Shown here in pieces: positions 35,901 to 45,890 of a stretch of 64,000 bases of DNA. A model generated the notes under the pieces. That model saw nothing but the letters and a program-made list of their open reading frames with translations. It was not told the DNA's origin and did no database searches. Every line of letters starts with the position of its first letter. Position 1 is the first letter of the stretch. The stretch lies in contig NMRA01000178.1 of NCBI GenBank assembly GCA_002633005.1, positions 136,240 to 200,239 of the forward strand. Direction: 5' to 3'. The stretch is from Phoronis australis. Taxonomy: Eukaryota > Phoronida > Phoronidae. The translations under genes and the position numbers were made by a program.

Positions 35901-38900
35901 GGAGCAGTTTTGACATTCATGCTTCTCAATTATTGAACATTACATTTTGCTTCAACAGAGTGCACAACAATAACCTGTAGCTTTATAGTGGCTAACATCG
36001 AAATGAATGATCATTTGTTGATGATTGTAAGTCTTGAATGAGGGAAGTTGAGATGGCCAATGTTGCTTGCCCATTTCTAAAATTTGGTACAAGCTCTAAA
36101 CTTATGCCTATTTATTATTATATTCCCTCCCCCCTCACACCCACCTCATCTATTCTTGTCTCTTCACCCACAGCCTATCCTTAAACCATCTCCTTCACAA
36201 CTGTCTGCTCACAACCCTATCCCTCCCCTCACACCCACCTTGTCTCCTTCTTCAACCTCTCCTTCACGAGCAGGTCCTGTCACCCCTCCCCTCATACACC
36301 ATCCCTCTCACCCACCTCATCTACTTCTGCCCTCCCTCACTCACCTGATCTCCTTCTGCCTCTCTTCCCACAAGCTGTCCTCTCAGCCTTCCACCCAGAG
36401 CCCCCTCACACCCCCCTCATCTCCTTCTTCTACCTCTCCTCACACAGCCTGTCCTCTCACCTGTCCCCTCATCTCCTTCTTTTGCCTCTCCTTCCAAAAC
36501 CTATCCTCTCAGCCCTCNCCTCATCTCCTTCTTTTGCCTCTCCTCCCTTAGCCTGTCCTCCTTCACTCTACTACTCTGCCTGTTCATCTGGTTCAACCTC
36601 TGCTCCGCTTGCCTTTTCTTGTCCATAGCTTCCTTCATCTGCGCCTCACGCTGCTCCTTCACACGCTTCATCCGCTCCTCGTTACGCCTGAGTGAACACA
36701 GATAAACATGATTACATGTGCTATGCTTCAGTGAGCACAACTATGAGGCTAAAAAAAGCACAGGTATTTTTGAATATCAAGGTGGTATAGCGATATTCCA
36801 GTTTAGTTGTTCGATGGATATTAGTTGGCAAGCACATATCTCACAATGAATCAAGGTACAGACAAGGACCAATAATGTTTTTGGCTTTAAATTAATGTTA
36901 AACCTGAATGAGCACAAATAAAAAATACAACAAATATAACTTTGCTGCTATAAATCAACATACTGTTGCGGTATATGAATTTAAGGGAAGATTAACAATT
37001 CTTACTTATAAGAAATGTTACCCCTGAGTGGCCACAAATAAACAAGATAACGCAGATGTTACAAAGGGTTTGCTTCTTTTTTTCACTTATTTTTTGCTTT
37101 TGATTTCTACATTTATTTACGTGTGAAAAATCCAACAATGCATGGAGTCATTCTCCTCAACACAACTTCATACATTTATTAAGAGATTCAAATGAATCCA
37201 CTGTGAAAGAAGGCGGTAAACTAAAGTAGATGTCTAGATAGGCAGTCACATATGATGTCATCCTATGTGACACACTCATCATGTATTGTGGTGCTTAAAC
37301 AAAGAAATGATAAGTGACTTCATAGACTATAGTACATGGACTGCCAACCCCGTATATTTTCAGTAAGCGAAATCTGTGATCGTACGCATAAGCCATGACG
37401 TAACTATTCACTAGCGACACCTTGCAGACATAGCATGTATTACTTCCGGCAAGTACGTCATCTGCCAATCATGGCCAGCTTCCAAAAGTACTCTAATACC
37501 TACAGTTCTACAACTGGAAAACTTTGAACAGCGTTTCAATGCCAAAATAATTTCGCAGTTGCGAATCTGTTGTCTATAATCTATGGTGACATCCCTCGAT
37601 GTGAACGCTGTGAAGTTTCGGCTCACCTTGAATGACTATACAAAATAAGTTTAACTAACTCAGAAGCTGAGTCCTCAGAAGAGAATAACGCTGGAGAGTT
37701 TCAGTTCAATTTAACAACTACCATCAATCAGCCAATCAGGACCCACCTCTTTCTCTCCTCAAGCTGTTTGCGGATCAACTCTTCTTTCTTATTCAACCTC
37801 TCCGCATCTTTCAGTTTCTTCTCTTCCAACTTGCGTTTCCGCTCGAGCTCAATCTCCTGTGAGAACATAGTTAAGCCAGTGCAGGCTAGAAACAGGCTCT
37901 GTCACTTTAAATGAAATTTATCAAAATTTCTGTCACTGAATATTGCAGGGTATACCTAACATTTAAAGTACATATAAACTTGATTTGGTAGATACCAGGT
38001 GAGATAACAAACACAATTCAGATGACAAGATACCACAGGTTATATAATACAACCAATCGAATGACAGACAAAAAAGCACAAGAAGTCAGACGTACCTTGA
38101 GTGATTTTTTGGTGGGTGTGTTCCTCTTAATGAAAGAGGTCACCACGTGGCTGAGGTGAGGGTGAGGCTTGGGCGACTTGTGAAGGAAGGACTTGGGGTG
38201 GGGACGTACCACCTGAAATGGAAAAACAATGACGTGGGAAAAGGAATTGGAAAATTAGTAGTTATTGAAACTTTAGGATAGCCTTCCTAATGTGAACTGT
38301 AATAATAATTATTAGGAATACTTTTAATTAAAAAATTTTAGAAGTACACCACCAAAAGTAGATATTTTGACAATGACCTGATGTTTTTGTATTGCTGGAC
38401 TCAACAATTTCATGTCAGTGATATTAATTTCATTTATTTTTATTTCTGTCATGCTTTTGAATCGTACTCAACATTGCAAAACAAACTGAGTTTTTCTTAT
38501 TTTTTTCAACGCCGTCGCGCACACCACCTTTGGAAACCATTGTCTTGGTTCATGTTTTGGATCTTTATAACTGTGATTCGGTATTCCTAATTAGACATGA
38601 TAGCATCGTGGATCGAATACCGTTCATCAATATCTTTAGCAGGACAATTCACCACAGTTAACTCTCTCTATTCCAGTTTACAGTTTTGGCTCAATGATCG
38701 AATCAGCGCTGTGTAGGATTATGAGACATGTCAACTGTAAATGTTCTGTTGAAGACTACTTTGGACAAATCTTTACTTCTTGAAGCGACTAACAGTCAGT
38801 TTAAAAAATTGACCGATGGGATCAGTGTTAACTACACCTATGCGTAGTTTGTCGTCACTAAGCTAAAGAAGTAAACTCAGTTTACTGGTGTCTCACTTTG

Positions 38901-41900
38901 CCGGCGGGTTTCTTAGAATTTAAGAAATAAAACTACAGAACTGAATACCATGCAATTCATTGCTGGGTGGACATTTCTATCTTCCACTGATACAGTAACA
39001 CCTAATACCCATCATTTTCGCAACATTGTGGAGTAATGATTTCTGGACTGTTTGCATAGAGCCCAGTAGAGTGAAATCAGCCAATAGTGTTTGAAAGTGT
39101 AGGGTTACCACTGGACAACCTTACCTTATTACTTGGACATTTGGGTGACGGCGATCTTTCAACAACATCCTCATCAGTGCTATTGTCTGGCGTTTTCACC
39201 TCTAAACTGTCCTGCTCCATATTTGTGGGTGTCTCCGGCTAAATAGTTGTGCAAGAGAAAGATGTAGTTGCGATTACTGAATACATTCACAAAATCTCTC
39301 ATAACAGCTTCACCCCATAGCAAATTGAAAACAAAATTTCAATTAATATACTTTAATGAAAACACATGCAAGTTTTTCAAGTCACGTTACCTGTGTTTCT
39401 GTGTTAGGTGACTCTCCAGACAGCTTCTGGCACCTAACTGGTGTGTCCCCTTCATCAGAACTGTCCTGTGGCCTCTTGTTACTACACAAATAAATGAGTG
39501 ATATGTCTGGTTACTTGTCAACTACTGATACTTGTCCTTAAAGCAAGGCTTGGAATGACCAGTGACAAAAAGAGGACAATTTTCCAGGTGATGTATCACT
39601 CCACAAATAAATAGGCTTGTGTGATAGAAATATGTTTTGTGCAGTGAAATTTCAGTGAAATAGACGTTTTTGTATGAATAAAGACAAAGTAATGATAAAA
39701 AGATACAAAAAAGGAAAAATGGAAATCAAGCATGAGGAAATTGAAACCATAAAAGAGAAAATTCTTTTAAAAAGGAAAATTCCAAGCCCTGTTTAAGAGG
39801 CACTTTGATTATAATGAATTTATTAAAAAATGTTTTGAAGTCCAAAATATACATGCATAATTTCAAAAGCGACTATTAAACCGTTGTACTAACATAGACA
39901 CAGCAATTCTGTTAAATAGACTGCTGGCAGCTACATTCAAATCTAATGTCTTTTTCACTAAATTGTCAGGTGACGATTTTCAAATAACACACTTTGGAAG
40001 ATGTTATCATTGTTTCAAAAACATCTGTGAAATAGTGAAAATCAGGGCATGCTTGACCAAAGTTATAAATGATTAATTAGTACAAATACGTTTCAATCTG
40101 GAAAACAAGTTCAGAGCAGCATTAATTCGGGGGAATAAGATATTATAAATAAGCTCTTACACTCAGAATGTGCCACTGTAGTATTAATTAGCGTAAACGA
40201 CTTTTTATCAACTAAATATAAGAACTGAATTACAAGCCATCAACTAGGCTTTCCTAGTGTGAGTGTAATGTCGACTTCCTCGTGAACACAACCCTTCAAC
40301 TGAACTCTCCTAGTACAAATATTAATGTATAGTGTCCGCAACCCCGTGTACACAACCCTTCAACTGGACTCTCCTAGTACAACTGTAGGTGTTCACATCC
40401 CCATGTACACAACCCTTCCCAGTACAAATGACTTACGGAGCCTTCATCACAGAAGCAGGTGGGACAGTGAACATGTCATCCTTGGGTGGTTTCGGTGCTC
40501 GCATCTTAGACCGAGTCGATCGCATTGGTGGCGTCTCGTCTTCATCAACTGGAGGTGGCGCCGGTTTGGGTTGGCGCATCTTGGAGCGGGTAGATCGCAC
40601 AGGACTGGCCTGATCTCTAGGAACATCTGTAGTCTTGGGGACGCGCATTTTGGAACGAGTGGACCTAATGGGACTACTGTCTTCCACTGGTGATGAGGAG
40701 GATGCTTTGTGCAATTCCTGCACCTTTTCAACAACTGGGGCTACACGCATCTTAGACCTTGTTGAACGTACAGGACTAGAATCATCACTAGAGGAGACAG
40801 CGACCACTGCTGGCGGTTGTTTTGGCTTCCTCATCTTGGACCGTGTACTTGGTGTTGGGCTGGACTGACCACAAGTCTCCTCTGACTCTGTATTGTGGGA
40901 CTGCGTAGGCTGAAAGGTACCCAAACATTTCAACTAAAGTTTCAACTTGATACTCTTACTCTCAATATGAAGGGGAACATGTTTCAAATTTCTCATCTAC
41001 TCTCACATAAAAGAGGTATCAGGTCTCTAAGTTACCTTTACAAAAGCAGTGTCCCAAATCTTCAGTTTTGGCTGCTAGCTCCTCTTAACATGAGGGAAAC
41101 TAGAAAAAATCTGAGAGACAAGTTCTTTTGAGTTGAACATTTCAAGCGAATTGAGAGACACACTAATGGATATTCAAAACTGTTAAAGTGCCAAAAACCA
41201 AAAGCTGGAAAATGTCTGATAAAAGTTTGCTAAGCAACTGAAATGAATAGAAGTTGTCTCAATCACGTGGCACAATGGGCACAAAAACAATATGGATAGC
41301 AATGGAATTTGAATAAGTTGCTAAATCATTAAAAATGTTAGAGACTCGGATTCCTTATCTCAAAACCCTATTTGTTATTTTCCCAAACCATGACAACCAA
41401 TCAACATAGTTACAATACTCACAGCGAGCTTCTTTAGCCTCAGTTTAGTCCTGGACGGTCTCTCCGCCTCTTGTTTCTCTTCAGTCTGTGCACATACAAA
41501 ATCAACACGGTAATGATGATCAAGAAAGAGTCACTACACATGACCTGTTGCTCAATAATTCAGAATGTAAACTGCATTCTGCTAGACACATGCCTATATA
41601 AAACCAGACAATCTGAAAATAGGTTTTCATTCCAATAATGCATGTGTCATGAACAATGCATTTGTATAGAGCTTCCGTTCGACATATTATGTTAACAGGC
41701 CAATAAATGCATTGATAATGCATTACAATGCATGCGGGTGTCAAATCTATATTGACTTCATATACAACATAACGTTGCAGGAACGAATTGTTGATGGATT
41801 TATGCATGCACATGTCAAGTTTTGGAGTAACTATGTAGGTTAAACAACGTCACATGGATAGCTTAACAAAAACGACCAATTTTCCCCACAGTGGAATCCA

Positions 41901-44820
41901 ACTAACCTCAACTTTCGTCTTTTTGCATGGAACCTCATCATCTGATACAGTTCCCACGCCCTCTGTTGACTGATGAGTACGTTGCTCCATTTTCTGGGTC
42001 AACTGTCGAGACAGCAAACTGCTGCGTTTCCTGGCTACACTCGAGCGCACTGGTCGACGGGCATGACTGCTACGTTTGGAGCCTCTCTTTGATTTCCTCT
42101 TTGATTTACATTTGTCTGGAGTCTCATCATCTTCATTGTCAGCATCTTCTTCAGTTTCATGAACAACCTCCATTTTCTCAACTTCGTCTGCTGGTTGAGG
42201 ATGGTGTTGTTGCTGGTCACATGACCTGTCACCATCGTAACACTCCGCAGGCTTACAAGGACTTGACTTCTTCAGAGTTTCTGGTGTGGCTGGCTGTGCG
42301 TCTCCTTTCTTCAGAGTCTCTGGAGTGACTGGCAGTGTGACTCCTTTCTTCAGAGTCTCTGGAGTGACTGGCTGTGTGGCTCCTTTCTTTAGAGTCTCTG
42401 GTGTGACTGGCTGTGTGTCTCCTTTCTGAATCACTGGACTGTGTTCTTGGCCAGGTGTCGTTAGGGTCACAACAGGTGGGGCGGGACTGGATGAGTTGAC
42501 AGGTGTAGCATCATTGACCAGTTCACAAGAGTTCACTGAAAGGTAATTGAGCAAGAACACTGAAATCTTTCCCTGGTAAGTTTCATGGGAGATAACTACA
42601 TTTTAACAAAATAACCATACAACAGCACAACAGTGAAAGTCAAGTTTTTCACTTGTTTTCCTCAATTTATGCAGAAATTTCTGATGATCGTTTATCTGTC
42701 AACTTATGATTGATGTAATGTCCTCTTGACTGTTCGAAGACAATACATCTTATGTACATACGACTGGTCATTGCCACAATTGTTTTTCTTGAATATCACG
42801 ACACCTCTTGCAGGTTTTCATGAACAACACTTAGTTGTGGGCATTCAACATCAGTAAGTGTGATATTTTTGTACTTTCTAGTGTAACATTTTTTCTACAT
42901 GTAACTATCAATTTTTGTAGAAATTGTCAGTAGATATACTACATCAAACCACTATATACGTACTAGATTTTGAAACAATAGTGGGTGGAGTTTTCAATGT
43001 AGGTATCGTCACTTGATTGACAGGTGTGTTGGCAGGGGACTTCTGTCTGCTTATGGGGCTGCCAAGTATCTTCTCAAACGCTTGTGTCTTTTCTTTGATA
43101 TCCATGCACAGGAAACCCTGTATTGGCTTGGGACTGTGGAACTTTGGTGGGGGAGTGGACAACTGGGTCTGTGTTTCCCTGACTTGGATTGTTTTCTGGC
43201 GTGATGCTCGTGTTCGTTGACCCGTTTTGGGAACTTCACAACTTTCTGCATCGTCAGTTTGAGACGCGTTTCGAGTATTTCTCTTACGAGAAGCACGTGT
43301 GGTTCTAGCAGTGCTGGGTGGAGTACATACGTCTGTGTCGGCTGAAGCCTGCGACACAGCGCTAGAGTCCATGTCTATCTTCTTCTGTGCACGTGTGGAC
43401 CTAAGGATATGGCATAAATTGTAGTCAAGGCACAAACTGTGGTCAGGTAATATATTACCTTTGATTTTCGACAGTCGGTCAGCAATTTCAGATAAAAATC
43501 AAGATTTTTAGAGAACACGCATGATTATGATCTTCTGGGCATTACTGAGATTACAATAACAAATCTGTAATCAAGGATTTCAAAAACAGTGTGGTTTTGT
43601 TGATCTAGTATTAATACTTAAAAGTTACTTAAAATATTCAATTGTTAGGAACACAGGTAGTGTATTTCTTCAACTCAATGAGGAATGAAGTCAAGGGAGA
43701 ACAGGTAAAGCACAATTACACACATACACATGACAGTAAAAAATATACTATTTTAAACAAGTATGGTAAAATCTAGTTAAATCAATCCGTACTTGGCTTT
43801 CTTGGAAGGGGGTTCATTTTCCTCATCTTCTTCCTTTATTTCTTTTCGGGCTCGCCGCGACCTCTTGGCAGAAGGCGTCTTTGGAAGAAGTTGAATGTCA
43901 GCGCTACAACGAAGAAAGCAACCGATGTGTAGCTGACAAAGTGCTGCAGCCTGAGTGTAGCTGACACAGTGCTGCAGCCTGGGTGTAGCTGACAAAGTGC
44001 TGCAGCCTGGGTGTAGCTGACACAGTGCTGCAGCCTGAGTGTAGCTGACACAGTGCTGCAGCCTGAGTGTAGCTGACACAGTGCTGCAGCCTGAGTGTAG
44101 CTGACACAGTGCTGCAGCCTGAGTGTAGCTGACACAGTGCTGCAGCCTGAGTGTAGCTGACACAGTGCTGCAGCCTGAGTATAGCTGATACAGTGCTGCA
44201 GCCTGAGTGTAGCTGACACAGTGCTGCAGCCTGAGTGTAGCTGACACAGTGCTGCAGCCTGAGAACACTGCACGTTTAATGAAGAACATATTGACCAACA
44301 ATGGCATTAGGTATACAAACAAAAGTTGGTCAATGCACCGTTTTAATTTGCGCTGACACATGAGCAGTTAACTGCAAACATATCGATCCACTCAGACACA
44401 AATCATAACTTTGGTGAAATGGTGTTCGAAAATTATCTTCAGGCCCCTCGCGCACTTTAATGAAAAATTGTGTTGCCTTCGATTAGGGAATGTTTTCTAA
44501 TCAGGAGAGAATCCAACCCTAGTGCAGTCGCAGCAGGAACCTGATAATTATATGAACATACCAGATGACAGCTTCATTGCCATTAATGAACAAAATTTCC
44601 CAACGTGGCGCTCTCATACGGCAGTTCAGAAAAAATCTATTGACAGAGAAAAAACAATAAAGCCTTACGTGACAAAGCATTTCTTAGCTTCAACCAGAAT
44701 TTCTTCGAGCCATGTGAAATGTTCATCCACTCCGCGTTCAAACTTGCAAATTGCATTGGCTGCCTTCAGAGCAATGGCAAATCCGTCGCCGGATAAAGAC
44801 GAGGTCAAGAGAGATGCCAT
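31709..44820 (-). CDS. INCENP: Inner centromere protein, chromosomal passenger complex scaffold (complete gene)
   Basis: Seventeen coding exons on the minus strand: 44820-44669, 43903-43793, 43400-42964, 42535-41907, 41485-41423, 40909-40437, 39481-39391, 39238-39125, 38212-38096, 37856-37747, 36687-36520, 35666-35591, 35013-34808, 34293-34185, 33712-33513, 32977-32847, 31887-31709. They sum to 3366 nt (1121 aa) with every phase matching. INCENP links the survivin/borealin-binding N-terminus to Aurora B at the C-terminus. N-terminus: WLEEILVEAKKCF, then LLPKTPSAKRSRR; Thr60 corresponds to human Thr59, a CDK1 site. Middle: four TPETLKK and five STRSKMR repeats, both absent from human INCENP. 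Residues 716-723 are SFIKRNTP, shared with vertebrates. A charged Glu/Lys/Arg helix follows (about 730-1000). The IN-box runs from DNYDI through DDSTDDE (1044-1050), PSWASG, NQHYHPPNL and FNKRTSSAIW; TSS is 1107-1109, the Aurora B activation site. Human INCENP is 918 aa. Confidence 0.96.
32640..32856 (-). repeat. 21-bp minisatellite that begins at the INCENP IN-box splice donor
   Basis: Minus-strand units gcatcaggtatggttcatagg and variants (gtgtcaggtagagttcatagg, gcatcagtctgggttcaaagg) run about ten times from the exon end into the intron. The first unit includes the last bases of the exon and the donor itself. Several units retain a usable cag|gta. The 21-nt period keeps a reading frame open for about 61 codons past the donor. 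Confidence 0.85.
34070..34195 (-). repeat. 50-bp tandem repeat abutting an INCENP donor
   Basis: Plus-strand tcattagtacccatccctta... starts at 34081 and 34131; the next period (34181) is the donor itself (tcaccagttc, read gaactg|gtgagtggg). Thus the intron copies carry aatgagtgggtgaaggg, one base off the true gtgagtgggtgaaggg. Confidence 0.8.
36120..36565 (-). repeat. Degenerate tandem copies of an INCENP exon end and donor
   Basis: The exon end (coding DRLREERQKKEMR, plus strand ctcatctccttcttttgcct at 36522) is followed in the intron by about six or seven decayed copies of the same 55-70 bp (ctcatctccttcttttgcct near 36468, ctcatctccttcttctacct near 36417, cctgatctccttctgcctct near 36345, and more). 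They make a C/T-rich strand. Confidence 0.8.
39544..39791. mobile_element. Short relative of the CAGGGCTTGGAAT element, in an INCENP intron
   Basis: It starts caaggcttggaatgaccagtg and ends aaaattccaagccctg, the same termini and the same adjoining bases as the copy at 30750-31246. The interior is AT-rich and non-coding. The flanks (cttaaag / tttaaga) do not give a clean duplication. Confidence 0.7.
40280..40436 (-). repeat. About 60-bp tandem repeat next to the donor of the STRSKMR exon
   Basis: acacaacccttcaactg and following ctcctagtacaa recur at about 40288 and 40352 and, shortened, at 40409-40426, ending about 10 bp from the donor gtaagt at 40436. Copies are diverged. Confidence 0.65.
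40437..40909 (-). CDS. INCENP: INCENP exon with five STRSKMR repeats
   Basis: A 473-nt exon in which the heptapeptide STRSKMR occurs five times, spaced by 20-30 variable residues, usually preceded by SP(V/I)R and followed by xPK. DNA of the copies has diverged at synonymous sites, suggesting selection on the peptide. It sits between the acidic/basic exon and the SFIKRNTP exon, where vertebrate INCENP is variable and phosphorylated. Confidence 0.9.
41907..42535 (-). CDS. INCENP: INCENP exon with TPETLKK repeats
   Basis: A 629-nt exon with four successive 13-residue units of the form G-x-x-x-PVTPETLKK (QPVTPETLKK, QPVTPETLKK, LPVTPETLKK, QPATPETLKK), coding roughly 42260-42420, then an acidic stretch (EEDADNEDDETPD) and a basic one (KSKRKSKRGSKRSS). 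The repeat is coding, in frame, with 39-bp period. Each unit offers a Thr-Pro. Confidence 0.9.
43927..44262 (-). repeat. 28-bp minisatellite, 12 copies, in INCENP intron 1
   Basis: The unit gtgtagctgacacagtgctg + cagcctga runs twelve times at an exact 28-bp period with only a few substitutions, ending 24 bp before the acceptor of exon 43903-43793. It produces long artefactual open frames on the minus strand. Confidence 0.95.
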
Positions 44821-44857
44821 CTGGTGTGGGTAGATGATAAAACACTTTGACGCAGCT
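44669..44857 (-). CDS. INCENP: INCENP first coding exon with short 5' UTR
   Basis: An acceptor (ctgtttcag) at 44858 precedes 37 nt of 5' UTR and ATG at 44820 (MASLLTSSLSGDG). The exon ends KKCFV with two bases of a split Thr codon before gtaagg. WLEEILVEA matches the human CEN-box WLEEIQEEA. Leader exon(s) must lie further right; I could not place them. Confidence 0.88.
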
Positions 44858-45419
44858 CTGAAACAGAAGAAAAACATCTTTTAGCAACGATTACTGATTT
44901 AGTTTACTCAAGGGAGAATATACTTTTAATGCCTTTAATATTGGGTAAGATTTTATTTGACCAGTATTTCACCCCCATCAGTCCAAAGTTGTTAGTTTTG
45001 GGATTGATCAATACAAAAAAGAACAAACTAAACTTTGACACAAACGTTATTGTCATGAAAAACTACACTCTTCCTTCCTTGAAGAAAACTATCCGGCTCT
45101 TTGAAGATTTGTCCCATGAAAGCATCAGAATGTCTTGCTCTTTCTTAAATGACACACGACAAACTCCATGAATAATTGAATATTTTTGGATTTACCCAAA
45201 ATTTTACCTCAATTTCACAGTCCCTTTGATAAGGACACGACCAGAAAAAATGCTGTTGGTTTTGGTTTAAATTTTTGAAGGCATCTTCACAACACACGCT
45301 GACGATCAAGGCTTCGACTTCTATAAGTTTTAATGCATCTTAAATTACAATTTCAAGGAACAAAATTGGTGCTTAAACAACGGAATAACAAATTGTTTGA
45401 ACTAACTTGGGACTTGTCT

Positions 45420-45890
45420 TAATGATTGCAAGAGAAGCCAGAGACACTTCAGACGAACACCTGACACTGATTAAAGCATCACAACACGTTGCTATAAGTG
45501 CCTTTTGCGCATAGAGGAACACGTACTTACGAGGCCGTCGATGTCGTTAATTCCGTCCAACTTTAACAAATACTCCCATTATCAAAGTTTTTCATTGAGC
45601 AGCCCTTCAATCAGTTCCCAAAATCGGAAACTGGCCATTTTACACAGTGCATGCCAGCGTCATACCACCCGCTGTGTGCAATGTTAAAATGGCCCAAGTT
45701 GCTGATTTGGGCAACTGAATGAAAGACTGCTCAAAGAAAAAGTTTGATTACTAGTGTATTTAAAGACTTACAACACAGCGTAATTTTTAACCAATGTAAG
45801 GCATAATTCGCCGAAAAGCTTCCAGCATATGAAGTGCCTATAGGAGCTTTACTGTCTAGAGACTGTGGTCACTGTCTAGATTGTAGCCTA
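45420..45890. mobile_element. Second copy of the long-palindrome element, upstream of INCENP
   Basis: It contains the same ordered blocks as 21290-22015: gacactgattaaagcatca, gcgcatagaggaaca, attgagcagcccttcaatca, gttcccaaaatcgg, then the inverted half with tgggcaactgaatgaaagac and taggagctttactgtctaga. The core hairpin is about 45594-45735. It lies about 600 bp upstream of the INCENP start, so it may fall in the promoter or 5' UTR region. Confidence 0.75.

Noticed and set aside
36084-36551. 155-codon plus-strand proline/serine-rich frame
   Set aside because: It is the antisense of the decayed INCENP donor repeats and part of an INCENP exon.
43777-44361. 194-codon minus-strand open frame rich in LQHCVSYTQAA
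   Set aside because: It is a read-through of the 28-bp minisatellite in INCENP intron 1; only the last part overlaps the real exon 43903-43793.
45531-45600. Noncoding INCENP leader exon ending at a gtaagt donor (45530, minus)
   Set aside because: The stretch is part of a repeat element arm; without transcripts it cannot be called an exon.
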